Positions 26,201 to 34,159 of a stretch of DNA of 64,000 nt are shown piece after piece (the stretch's first letter is position 1; every line of letters begins with the position of its first letter). The position numbers and the translations under genes are program-made. The notes under the pieces were generated by a model. It did not search any database, was not told the origin of the DNA, and saw only the letters and a program-made list of their open reading frames with translations. Origin of the DNA: Candidatus Electrothrix rattekaaiensis. GTDB taxonomy: Bacteria; Desulfobacterota; Desulfobulbia; Desulfobulbales; Desulfobulbaceae. The stretch is from contig JAVQMD010000002.1 of the NCBI GenBank assembly GCA_032595675.1, positions 310,001 to 374,000 of the forward strand, read 5' to 3'.

Positions 26201-26992
26201 CTGAAGTTGCTTACAGTTGGTGATTCAATCACCCAGGGTAACATTTTTGGAGCCGGGACGTATCGTAAGTCCCTGTATTATGAGATGATGGATGCGGGCT
26301 ACACTGTAGACTTCATCGGTAGCCATGACAACCTAGCCGGACAAAGTGGCCCTACTGACGGCAGCCCGGATTCTGACACGGGCTGGGATCAGGACAATGA
26401 AGCCTGGTGGGGATATACAACAGGACAGCTGGAAAGCATAATTACAAATAATATATCTATATACGACTTTGATGTTGTTCTGATTCATCTCGGGACAAAT
26501 GACCCTAACGACGGGGGGATTCAAAATATTAAGGACATCATAGATATACTGCGTACGGACAATCCAAATGTGGTTATCTTCCTTGCTCAGTTGATTGCGC
26601 CTGATGCCCCTAATACAAACATACCTAACTTTAACAACAAGATCCCTGGGATTGTTACTGAAAAGACTACAGACCAGTCACCGGTTATATTGGTCAATCA
26701 ATATAATACCCTGACACCCGGATCAAGTGATTACGTGGATAGCCTACATCCCAGTACGTCCGGAGCAACAAAGATGGCAGCGGTCTGGCTTGATGCCCTT
26801 AATGAGTATTATCTCACTGCTCCGACAACATACACGCTCGCAGATGTGATCCGGGCACTCCAAGTCGCTGCGGGCGTGCCCACAACCGATGCCCACGCTC
26901 AAGCCGATATCTCCGGTGATGGCCGTATCGGGCTTGAGGAGGCGATCCATGCCTTGCAGGTTATTTCGAGAGAGAGCATTCCTGAACAGTAG
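23267..26992 (+). CDS. Giant secreted SGNH hydrolase with CBM, propeller, FN3 and dockerin-like domains
   Basis: This 1241-residue exported protein has the order: signal peptide, CBM4_9-like module (~28-170), SGNH/GDSL esterase (~185-390), a five-bladed-propeller glycosidase-like domain (~395-725), FN3 (~725-820), a second CBM4_9-like module (~825-970), a second SGNH esterase (~980-1185) and a dockerin-like tail (~1190-1241). Catalytic blocks are kept in both esterases: GDSITQGN, HLGTNDPND, then DGLHPS in the first and DSLHPS in the second. The propeller resembles GH43/sialidase folds, but its active residues cannot be confirmed. It probably deacylates or cleaves extracellular polysaccharide. 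Confidence 0.85.
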   Translation: MTKKIFVIFFAVFSCLITLNVSVNTAEGGELVTNGDFSNGMTNWYPWTYEGGGRTASFNVVNGELVISSINSGGVADWVTVLNSPVSLTQGKTYNITFDAKSTASKTISVGPREGFGDYVPYSMQQFAIDTVMKTHTFKYTHNAASDAESQFIFYLGATDHPVYIDNLSVEEATPEPPPEPPTGDTIKLLSIGDSITQGNIYGAGTYRKPLYYDLTQAGYNVDFVGSHDNMAASSATDGSPDTDTGWDQDNEAWWGYSTGQLENILTNTVTTYDFDIALIHLGTNDPNDAGIQNLKDIIDILRTDNPNVVIFLAQLIAPNYNNTYIPAFNQKIPGIVSEKNTADSPVILVNQYSTLTPGTSDYVDGLHPSTSGAAKMADVWFNAIIANFQLVEPNDELIVAEGYNITLGQTELVPNPSPDGVPIYPWFPDGHISYLPDTTPGQYQMYWSGSASYRTTGTSLMDQEYTSGIPAPPPALPKGSAGAFDNGGAWLMSVFRQSGNNMIGFFHGEDHEFASGNNPGGIAWKSIAVSTSSDNGVTWTKGGQIITSAKPKPGTPTWGGNGDHSVVYDEVNSRWVCYYQDNFLYMAVSYDPNGAPGTWKKYYNGSFSEDGLGGLESPVPGLESLPGGNPSVHFNTYLNQWVIVWHSWQSPDGNIWLSTSTDMIHWRKPVAIAVATGSEKMWYPSIIGITDVEAGQEAWLCYAYWPDANKEQRQFIRRKITFQLLEMPQSPLGLTASVGADSVSLDWADNAEADLSHYTVYRRISSNSTYEVIKIITGNQAASEFVDNNITDGTIYQYVVTATDTDGNESAYSDEVTANRAILSNIVTNGNLSNGLNNWYTWTYEGGGRTASFNVVNEELVVSNINGGGVADWITILNGPVSLTQGKTYVISFEARSTAPRTISVGPRKGFGDYAAYMMRSKLIGTTMKSYSFTYTHTAESDPNAQLIFFLGATDDTVYIDNLTMGEKISQPQTGPSLKLLTVGDSITQGNIFGAGTYRKSLYYEMMDAGYTVDFIGSHDNLAGQSGPTDGSPDSDTGWDQDNEAWWGYTTGQLESIITNNISIYDFDVVLIHLGTNDPNDGGIQNIKDIIDILRTDNPNVVIFLAQLIAPDAPNTNIPNFNNKIPGIVTEKTTDQSPVILVNQYNTLTPGSSDYVDSLHPSTSGATKMAAVWLDALNEYYLTAPTTYTLADVIRALQVAAGVPTTDAHAQADISGDGRIGLEEAIHALQVISRESIPEQ

Positions 26993-27046
26993 GAATGCTG
27001 TCCGAAGAACCTGATGAGTCGGAGGAGACGTTTTTTTGTATCGGAC

Positions 27047-29488
27047 TTACAGCGTCCCTTGTGCGGCATTTTCACGAACATTTCCTGACCGATTCACCAG
27101 CACCATCAGAGCCGGGGCAATGAAATAATCCGAGATCAAGGCGGTAAGGATCGTGAAACCGGTCAACCAACCGAAGTTAATAAGATTATTCATATTTGCG
27201 AACATAAAGACGAAAAAGCCAAGAGACAGGACACAGGTGGTAATCAGCATAGCTCGACCCGTACTGTGCAGGGTCTCCATGACCGCCTGTTTAGCATCAC
27301 CGCTTTGCTCAAAATACCGCCGGAAATTATGCATAAAATGGATGGTATCGTCTACGGCCAGCCCAATGGAGATACTCCCTATCAGCATGGTGAACAGATC
27401 TAGGGGAACATGAAACCAACCCATAATCCCCAAGGTGAGAAAAATAGGAAAGAGGTTGGGGATCATGCTGAGCATCCCGATGCGCAACCTGCCGATCAGT
27501 AGAATCATAAACACGGTGATCACCACCAAAGCAATGGCGTAACTCTTGGCCATACTGCGGATAACCCGAGCCATAGTCTGGGCGAGGAGGGTCGTCATAC
27601 CGGTGAAGGTGATTTTGAGCTCTGGAAAATTGCTCTGGAAATGCTCTTTGACCGCGTAAAGAAAATCTGTGTAGGCCACTGCATCCCGAAACGGGGTCTT
27701 GATAGTGAATCGGGCCTTGGAAAACTGACTGTCTGTCACGTCTTCCAAATCGTCAGAGCCGCTGTTTTCAAACAAAAGAAACTCCTGGGGAATAAGCTCG
27801 GGATTATCAGGTACTGTATAGAAATCCGGTCGATTTTCGTTCAGGGCTTGATGGATTTCTTTGAGGATGGTGGTGATACTCCAGGCCTTGCCAGCAAAGA
27901 TCTCCCCTTTTTCAAGCTGCTCCACATATTGGACCGAGCTGTCTATCCGCTTGAGAAGGTCCGGGTCATACAGGCCGTTGACCTTGCCGGTGTCCAATAC
28001 TACCTCCAGGGCGATGGAACCCCGCATTTCCTCGTCAATGGTTTCTGAAGCAAGACGAATCAAGGAATCCTCTTGATACCATCGGACAACGTCATGGGAA
28101 AATTTGATCCGGGTGATACCGGCGATAGAGACAATAAAGATCAACACCATGACAACCAAGATACTCTTGGGATGACTCGTGGCAAGATGGCCGATGGAGG
28201 TTAAAATATTGTCAAGCCGGGTAGAGGTATGTTGCGGTGTCTTTTCCCGCCGCTCTTTCAGAGGGATCAAAGCAAGAAGAGAGGGCAGCAGAACAAGAGT
28301 ATAGAGCAGGGCCAGCATGACGCCAGCAGCGGCATAGATCCCCAAATCAGCGATCGGAGCAATATCCGCCGTGGAAAAGGAGAGCAGACCACCAGCCGTG
28401 GTCAGCGAGGTCATAAGGATGGCCAGCCCGGAATGGCCGACAGCATACTCCACCGCCTCAGCTTTATCGCCCTTATTGTTGCGAAATCGATGAAAGAAAA
28501 TCGCTAGAATATGGACTGAGTCACCTACGCCGACCGCCATCAGAAAAGAGGGCAAAATCTGGGTGGGGAGCTTCATCGGTGTACCAAAGGCGGCCATCAG
28601 GCCCAGAGTGGAGAGAAGCGAGAGAGCAACCACCAGCAGGGGCAGGAAAACAGCTGAAGCCCGGCGGAACATAAAGAAAAGAAAAATTCCGATGGTCAGC
28701 GCGACCAGCAGCATGAACATTCTCATATTCTTCATCATGGCTTTTTTGAGAAAATCCGTAACCACCGGCCCTCCGGCAACATAGATTTCAAAATCCGAGG
28801 CACGATAGGTATCAACAATGCCGCTTACAGCCACGACCACCTCGCCTTTTTCTCCATCGGTCAGGTAGATTTGCTCTCCCTGCTGGGCACTCATTTCCGT
28901 GTCATCGGTAAAGCCAGCCAACACATCATCAACCTCTTCCTCTCCCTGGGAAGAGTATGGCTGCATCTGGAGGACAATAGCGGTAAAATCCCCCTTTTCT
29001 GAAATGAGCAAATTTTTATACATGGGATTTTTCAAAGCCCGTTCTTTCACTGTGGCCAGTTCTTCCGGGGTTTCGGGCCAGTGCTCCAAGAGGTCTTCGA
29101 CGATCAGTCGGTCCCCATCGCCCCTGGTGTTGCGGGCATTAATCAGGCTGTTGATATCATCCACATAGGGAACATTGTCCCGCAGCTCGACGTGCAGTTT
29201 TTTTAATTTTTGCAAAAATTCCGGGGCAAAGACATCCTTGCTTTTGACAGCCACTATGACCATCTCGGTATTGCCGAACTGATCCCGGAAATCATTATAT
29301 GCGAGTAAAGCGGGATCTTGCTCATGCAGGAAACCCTCTGTGGAGGTATCCAAGGTGAGCTTGGGGAGCTGCGAAAGGAGTACACCGGCAAAAACAGCGA
29401 GAAGGAGCAGGGTGATGAGGTTATGCCGGTAAAACAGGCGTGCGGCACCGGCGAATTTTTTTTCTATACGGTCTCTGATACGGCTCAT
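27047..29488 (-). CDS. MMPL/RND family transporter
   Basis: This 813-residue protein has the two-half RND layout, each half with a large periplasmic loop followed by about five membrane segments (for example MAVGVGDSVHILAIFFHRFR and GLAVDDTIHFMHNFRRYF, both with the GxxxD RND motif). It resembles hydrophobe/amphiphile exporters of the HAE3/MmpL class that move lipids or hopanoids in the periplasm. It starts 25 nt after a marR gene on the same strand, which probably controls it. Confidence 0.88.
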   Translation of the reverse strand: MSRIRDRIEKKFAGAARLFYRHNLITLLLLAVFAGVLLSQLPKLTLDTSTEGFLHEQDPALLAYNDFRDQFGNTEMVIVAVKSKDVFAPEFLQKLKKLHVELRDNVPYVDDINSLINARNTRGDGDRLIVEDLLEHWPETPEELATVKERALKNPMYKNLLISEKGDFTAIVLQMQPYSSQGEEEVDDVLAGFTDDTEMSAQQGEQIYLTDGEKGEVVVAVSGIVDTYRASDFEIYVAGGPVVTDFLKKAMMKNMRMFMLLVALTIGIFLFFMFRRASAVFLPLLVVALSLLSTLGLMAAFGTPMKLPTQILPSFLMAVGVGDSVHILAIFFHRFRNNKGDKAEAVEYAVGHSGLAILMTSLTTAGGLLSFSTADIAPIADLGIYAAAGVMLALLYTLVLLPSLLALIPLKERREKTPQHTSTRLDNILTSIGHLATSHPKSILVVMVLIFIVSIAGITRIKFSHDVVRWYQEDSLIRLASETIDEEMRGSIALEVVLDTGKVNGLYDPDLLKRIDSSVQYVEQLEKGEIFAGKAWSITTILKEIHQALNENRPDFYTVPDNPELIPQEFLLFENSGSDDLEDVTDSQFSKARFTIKTPFRDAVAYTDFLYAVKEHFQSNFPELKITFTGMTTLLAQTMARVIRSMAKSYAIALVVITVFMILLIGRLRIGMLSMIPNLFPIFLTLGIMGWFHVPLDLFTMLIGSISIGLAVDDTIHFMHNFRRYFEQSGDAKQAVMETLHSTGRAMLITTCVLSLGFFVFMFANMNNLINFGWLTGFTILTALISDYFIAPALMVLVNRSGNVRENAAQGTL

Positions 29489-29513
29489 CGGAGTTCCTCC
29501 GGGGAATGGGTAT

Positions 29514-29942
29514 TTATTTTTCCAGGTTATTACGAATTTTTTGCAGGATCTGTTTCACGGTTTCCAGCTCTTTTTTGCTGATGCCTTGGTAGGCTTGATT
29601 AAGGACTTCCCGCCCGGCACTAGAAATTTCTGCCCAGGTTCTCGCGGCTTTTTCTGTGGGAATAATCATATTGACGCGCTGATCTTCCGGGTCGCGCTCT
29701 CGCCTCACCCATTCATCCCGTTCCATCCGGTCAATGAGTCGGGCCGTGGTTGCGCCGGTAATGGCAAGACGGTCTGCAAGCTCCGACTGGGAAAGCGGCC
29801 CAAGGGCGGTGAGATTGGCCAGGGCGAGGAATTGACTCGGACTGACATCGGTGCCTTTGAGCTTTTCGCCCAATGCACTGAGAAAAGTCTTTGTCGTAAG
29901 ATTACAATGAAAACCTATACTTTCATAAGGATCAAGTTTCAA
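29514..29942 (-). CDS. MarR family transcriptional regulator
   Basis: The 142-residue protein has the MarR winged helix: LGPLSQSELADRLAITGATTARLIDRMERDEWVRRERDPEDQRVNMII is the recognition helix plus wing. MarR proteins are usually dimers and often repress the adjacent efflux operon until a ligand binds. The MMPL transporter gene follows on the same strand. Its upstream region contains a dispersed repeat. Confidence 0.9.
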   Translation of the reverse strand: MKLDPYESIGFHCNLTTKTFLSALGEKLKGTDVSPSQFLALANLTALGPLSQSELADRLAITGATTARLIDRMERDEWVRRERDPEDQRVNMIIPTEKAARTWAEISSAGREVLNQAYQGISKKELETVKQILQKIRNNLEK

Positions 29943-30090
29943 GAGAATATTGTAGCTGTGTGTGGAGGTTGTGTAGGAAGACTTCTTTTGCTTAGTAAGC
30001 TAACTGTTTTTTTTAGGCGATGTCAAGGTGCGTTTCTGTCCGATACGAAGATGGGGATTATTTACGGGAAACAGCGACATTTAGTCGGTG
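29930..30090. repeat. Dispersed repeat R1, copy 1
   Basis: AGAGAATATTGTAGCT through AGTAAGCTAA to GATGTCAAGG (about 29937-30028) recurs in diverged form at 36080-36160. Its right part, GGGGATTATTTACGGGAAA (from 30052), recurs in the two direct repeats around the first VapBC pair. It overlaps the marR start. Confidence 0.65.
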
Positions 30091-30188
30091 ACTATGACTG
30101 ATTAATGTGCTATCAAGCATAATGCAACTTCTTTAATATTATCTAAAAAAATAAATTTTATTTGTTTGAATAACAAAAGAGGAGCGAC

Positions 30189-30785
30189 ATGGCTTTTTTC
30201 CCAGTTTTTTCCAAAAAAAAGACAGAAGATAGAGTAACTGAACAGAACCAAAAAAAATATTTTAACTCAGAGGCATCTTGTTCTGAAGGACTGACTTCAG
30301 GCGAAAAGTCTACACTAAAAGATAATAGTAAAAAAAAGAATTCCTTTGTTTATCATCATACGGTTTCCATCGGTGATACAAATATTACTCGCAGTGTTTA
30401 TTTTACAAGGTACCTAGAATGGTTAGGCTATGCACGCGAGGCAATGCTTATTGATACCGTTGACCCATCGGAGATAGTTAGCGGTGAAATTGTATTGGTT
30501 ACAAAAAATACAGCTATCGCATATTTAAAGGAATTTGACCTCTACGATAAAGTCGAGTTGCATGTAACAACAGGCAAATTAACTCCTTCTACAGTCCAAT
30601 TATGTTTTAGGTATATTCATGCACAGACGCAAGAATTGTATGCTGTGGCCAAACAGTTAATACTTATGACTTCTAAAACAGGAAAACCCCGAAAGGCCCC
30701 ATTGAAGTATGTAAATGTTGTACTCAAATATCCTGAAAAAAACATTAAAGAGATCGACAGACATTTAAGAAAAAGAATGCTGTAA
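30189..30785 (+). CDS. Acyl-CoA thioesterase, hotdog fold (CalE7-like)
   Basis: The 198-residue protein has a ~55-residue basic, low-complexity N-terminus and then a hotdog domain. The segment IGDTNITRSVYFTRYLEWLGYAREAML resembles the active region of CalE7/YbgC-type thioesterases (D/E-x-N...VYF..YL.W.G..RE). Such enzymes release polyketide or acyl chains from CoA or carrier protein. A GAGG site precedes ATG 30189. Two hairpins lie just downstream. Substrate and partners are unknown. Confidence 0.75.
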   Translation: MAFFPVFSKKKTEDRVTEQNQKKYFNSEASCSEGLTSGEKSTLKDNSKKKNSFVYHHTVSIGDTNITRSVYFTRYLEWLGYAREAMLIDTVDPSEIVSGEIVLVTKNTAIAYLKEFDLYDKVELHVTTGKLTPSTVQLCFRYIHAQTQELYAVAKQLILMTSKTGKPRKAPLKYVNVVLKYPEKNIKEIDRHLRKRML

Positions 30786-30797
30786 ATGCTGCATCGA

Positions 30798-30866
30798 ATT
30801 AAATCAGGGACAGACCGAAAGTGCCGGGATAAACCGGCATAGAGTAGGGGATGAAAGATCCCTACA
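30798..30866. repeat. Two consecutive hairpins behind the thioesterase gene
   Basis: TGCCGG/CCGGCA (30818-30835) and GTAGGG/CCCTAC (30845-30866) form stems, bracketed by two copies of AATCAGGGACAGACC (at ~30799 and ~30872). They may end transcription or be part of the neighbouring repeat family. Confidence 0.5.
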
Positions 30867-30872
30867 TCATAA

Positions 30873-31035
30873 ATCAGGGACAGACCCCGATTAAATACTT
30901 CGAGGAACCGCATGAAGAAGTTGGGGATTGTTTACGGGAAACAGCGGCATTTGTAGACATGCTCGCTGCATTACTGCATGAGTTGGCTATATGGGTGGGA
31001 GGGCCACACTTTTGATGTTTCCAGTTTAGGCCGAT
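30873..31035. repeat. Direct repeat A flanking the VapBC pair
   Basis: 163 nt that recur in the same orientation at 31770-31922, nearly identical for the first ~90 nt and with small indels afterwards. Together the two copies bracket the vapBC genes. Confidence 0.9.
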
Positions 31036-31069
31036 CCAGCTCTATGCCAGATTTAAAGGAAAATACAAT

Positions 31070-31501
31070 CTATTTTTTTATTTCATGCAGAGTTACAGGT
31101 AACACCGATTGAAAATTTTCAAAATCTTTATCAGTAGTTAAAATTGGCATTTTGTTACGAGTTAAAATTGGCATCTTGTTACGAGTTGAAATTGCACAAA
31201 TAAGGAAGTCGGTATTTGACCCTTGAATACCATTTTGCCTTGCTTTATTGAAGTATTCAGATGCTAACTCGTAATCTTCGGTTACAAGCTCTACATCTTT
31301 AAAAGCTCTTAAATGATCCTTGAGAGAATTGAAGTGTTTTTCATGCCTAATCCCATTAAGAAGTTCTTGACGAACTGGCCCTATCAACTGCACTCGTGAT
31401 TCTTTTACGAGTTCTTTGAGCTCGTTAACGTATTGATTGTCTTCAGGAGCATTTCTTCTTAAAGCCAACGACCATACGCTTGTATCTACTATGACTTTCA
31501 T
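31070..31501 (-). CDS. vapC: VapC-type PIN-domain toxin with internal duplication
   Basis: The 143-residue PIN ribonuclease has the N-terminal VDTSVWSLALR acid site and the middle RQELLNGI segment; TDFLICA and TTDKDF carry the remaining acids. VapC toxins cleave tRNA or rRNA when free of VapB. The octapeptide TRNKMPIL occurs twice in a row just before the last acid, from a 24-bp tandem duplication. This may weaken the fold, so activity is uncertain. The start overlaps the antitoxin stop by 4 nt. Confidence 0.88.
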   Translation of the reverse strand: MKVIVDTSVWSLALRRNAPEDNQYVNELKELVKESRVQLIGPVRQELLNGIRHEKHFNSLKDHLRAFKDVELVTEDYELASEYFNKARQNGIQGSNTDFLICAISTRNKMPILTRNKMPILTTDKDFENFQSVLPVTLHEIKK

Positions 31502-31698
31502 TTTACAAGTCTCTGCTTCTTGTAGTCATAGTCTTGCTCGTGCTCTATTGTGCTAAAAATATTTAATATTTTCATTTCTCTTCTTCTCTGAATATATTCT
31601 TGCAAAGCCTCTGTTACAGCACCTTTTTTGGTGCGGTGCTTGCCAAGATTTTTTGCTTCTTCAATAAGCCAGTCGTCAATAGCGAGATTTGTAGCCAT
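31498..31698 (-). CDS. vapB: VapB-type antitoxin
   Basis: The 66-residue protein has the ribbon-helix-helix pattern (MATNLAIDDWLIEEAKNLGKHRTKKGAVTEALQEYI) of VapB antitoxins, followed by a toxin-binding tail. It overlaps the PIN toxin gene by 4 nt and should neutralise it and repress the pair. Direct repeats flank the operon. Confidence 0.85.
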   Translation of the reverse strand: MATNLAIDDWLIEEAKNLGKHRTKKGAVTEALQEYIQRRREMKILNIFSTIEHEQDYDYKKQRLVK

Positions 31699-31769
31699 GT
31701 GTGAACCTCCAGGTAAAAGTTACACATAATATAGTTCTTTTTTTGTGTAAAGTAAAGAGGAGGGGTAAG

Positions 31770-31922
31770 TCAGGGACAAACCCCGATTAAATACTTCGAG
31801 GAACCGCATGAAGAAGTTGGGGATTGTTTACGGGAAACAGCGGCATTTGTAGACATGCCTCTGCATGAGTTGGCTATATGGTTGGGAGGGTCATACCTTT
31901 GACGTTTCCAGTTCAGGCCGAT
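31770..31922. repeat. Direct repeat B flanking the VapBC pair
   Basis: Second copy of the repeat at 30873-31035, same orientation. About 735 nt containing vapBC lie between the copies. The 31923-32090 stretch beyond it holds no recognisable gene. Confidence 0.9.
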
Positions 31923-32090
31923 AAATTGTTAAGGGAAACTTTGCAGGCGACCACTGGAAAGTAGGGGTAAATCATTATACATAAAACACATTATGCGACT
32001 AACGGAGAAATCAGCAGGTTGGAGGGAAACTAGCAAGGGCATTGTAACATGTTTCAATTTCAACAACTGTTACAAAACATCTAGACTCAA

Positions 32091-33908
32091 CTAAAAATCA
32101 ATACCAAATAGAGTGCCAGTTTCATCTTTATCATGCAGTTTTAATACGACAATATTGTCATCAAAATATTTTATATTTTCGGATTCATCGTGAGGTAAAT
32201 CAGACTTAATGACAGATAGTATATACTGTAGATCGAATCTTTCTGAAATCTTATTTATAAGCTCTAACAGCCTGTTCTTTATACCGTTGTCCTGCTGAGA
32301 AAGGACATCATCGTGATAAACAAAGCGGAAATATGATTCTGTATTGTAGGTACATAGTATAGCTAAATCAAACGCAACACAGAGTAGCTTTTTATATGTT
32401 GTACCTTCATCTTTACTGGTGTCTTTCTTTTTGTTCCCCTTACTCTGCACTTTGGGGGGCACGAAATCCACATTGTTGTTAGTGTTAATATTCCAAGAAA
32501 TAATTGCATTCTCGTTCATGATTGCTTTGTAGAATGTTGAGAATTTATCTCTTATATTGGAATATTTATCGTTGTCTTCTGTTTTTTGATATATACCCTT
32601 GATTTCTTTGACTGTGCCTTCAATTTCTTTAAGGTAGTTTTCTTTATCGTCTTCTTTGGCAATAATTTTATCTATATTGGCTATTTTTTCTGTTAGCGAG
32701 AATAGATGGCCTTCAAATTTTACGAGTTCTTTCTGGTAATATTTGAATTTTCGGAAGCTGTCAGTATCTTTAATATATGATAATAGTTCTTTTTTCTTTG
32801 CATTCAGTCGTTGAAGATTTTCGTTTAAAGATTTAAGTTGTGATTTTTTGTTTTTAAGTGTTTCGTTCAGTAACTTGTTTCGTTCAGTTGTGAGTTGATT
32901 ATTAAATTCTAATAATGCATCGTAATCTTTTTGTAAGTTCTTCGGGAAAAATAGCTCCGCTTCTTGAAATATTTTTTCAACTTTGTCTATATCAAAGGCG
33001 AATTTGTTTTTGAATGATTGATTTAATCTATCAATTTCGTAATTGAGATTGTAAGCCTCAGTATTTAAATCACTAATTGTTGACTCAATCTCATCAACAC
33101 CTTTCTTGATTAAAGCTTTATCCTGCTCATAAAAATTGAATACATCAATTTCTTGTTCAATTTTAGTGGTGTTTTTTTCTAATATTTTTTTTTCTGCAAC
33201 GAATTCATCTCTGTCGCCAACATTGATTGAATATTCTTTTTTTAGAGAGTTTATAAAGTCAGATATTTCTTCTCTTTTTTTATCATTTTCATATTTCGTG
33301 ATCAACAAACGGCCATTGAAACCCAATAAATCAAACATAAAAGGTTTCCAGTAAAGATCTTTCCCTTTACCAAATTTTGCTAACTGGTAGACATCGTGAT
33401 AATCATGTGGGGGAGTTCTAAAGCTGTACTTGATTGCTTTTCTGTAATCGTAGGTCTTGAACTTGAAAAAATCTAAACTAATCTGCTCTGAAAAGTAGTC
33501 TCTCGCTCTTCCTATGGGAAGGTTTTCCATATCCCACCTTGCAGGTGGTATGTAGTCTTCAACAGAGGCATCGTTTAATGAAAACGAAATTTTTGTGTTA
33601 TTGGTGACAGGCCTACGAACTGTCAAATATTTCCCACTGTTTAAAAATAATTCAAGATAAAAAACATGTTCTCCGAACAATAATCGTTTGTCATCATTCA
33701 GCATTTTTAATAGAAAATGTTTTTTATCTATAGATTTCAAAAATAAAAAATCAATAATGTCTGATAGTTTTGTCTTCCCCAGACTATGGGAGTTTTTCTT
33801 TTCTTTTTCATTTGTTTTTACATCGGCATAGACAACATTTAACCCGTTCAGGTTGAACGTCGTATTTTTGAATCTACTATCGTTGCAGTATAGTTTGTTC
33901 AGTTTCAT
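32091..33908 (-). CDS. ABC-3C system ATPase (DUF2326, Rad50/SMC-like)
   Basis: This 605-residue protein has a split ABC ATPase fold. A Walker A-like SHSLGKTKL lies at residues 40-48. A long coiled coil (~215-440) follows, and the C-terminal half carries a Walker B-like RFVYHDDVL. DUF2326 ATPases are the ABC component of ABC-three-component (ABC-3C) systems, predicted to act in phage or foreign-DNA conflict. It is last in a three-gene overlapping operon and overlaps the middle-component gene by 4 nt. Composition is AT-rich compared with the housekeeping genes. Confidence 0.85.
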   Translation of the reverse strand: MKLNKLYCNDSRFKNTTFNLNGLNVVYADVKTNEKEKKNSHSLGKTKLSDIIDFLFLKSIDKKHFLLKMLNDDKRLLFGEHVFYLELFLNSGKYLTVRRPVTNNTKISFSLNDASVEDYIPPARWDMENLPIGRARDYFSEQISLDFFKFKTYDYRKAIKYSFRTPPHDYHDVYQLAKFGKGKDLYWKPFMFDLLGFNGRLLITKYENDKKREEISDFINSLKKEYSINVGDRDEFVAEKKILEKNTTKIEQEIDVFNFYEQDKALIKKGVDEIESTISDLNTEAYNLNYEIDRLNQSFKNKFAFDIDKVEKIFQEAELFFPKNLQKDYDALLEFNNQLTTERNKLLNETLKNKKSQLKSLNENLQRLNAKKKELLSYIKDTDSFRKFKYYQKELVKFEGHLFSLTEKIANIDKIIAKEDDKENYLKEIEGTVKEIKGIYQKTEDNDKYSNIRDKFSTFYKAIMNENAIISWNINTNNNVDFVPPKVQSKGNKKKDTSKDEGTTYKKLLCVAFDLAILCTYNTESYFRFVYHDDVLSQQDNGIKNRLLELINKISERFDLQYILSVIKSDLPHDESENIKYFDDNIVVLKLHDKDETGTLFGIDF

Positions 33909-34159
33909 TTGATCAACTTAAAGCCATCTGAGTTTTGTTGATATTCAATTTTCCCCATTAAAAATAAGAAATTTAGAGCATAAGGGTAGTTTTCTTTTGA
34001 ATTTTCTCCAAGCTCATCAATCACCTTCCTCAACAAAGAGTCATAACTAAGGGCATAGTGGGCATTGAGCTTGTTCAGGATGTAAGCACTTAGATTAATA
34101 ACAGAGAAATCTGGATTTGTATGTCTATCTGGTCTTAACATTTTTTTCCAATTGAACAT
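33905..34159 (-). CDS. ABC-3C middle component (MC6-like)
   Basis: The 84-residue protein fits the small middle component of ABC-3C systems that joins the ATPase to the effector (residues such as YALSYDSLLRKVIDEL and the late FLMGKIEYQQNSDGFKLI). It overlaps both neighbours: the effector gene by 25 nt and the ATPase gene by 4 nt. MC6 is named from memory of the DUF2326-linked subtype and should be checked by profile. Confidence 0.7.
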   Translation of the reverse strand: MFNWKKMLRPDRHTNPDFSVINLSAYILNKLNAHYALSYDSLLRKVIDELGENSKENYPYALNFLFLMGKIEYQQNSDGFKLIK

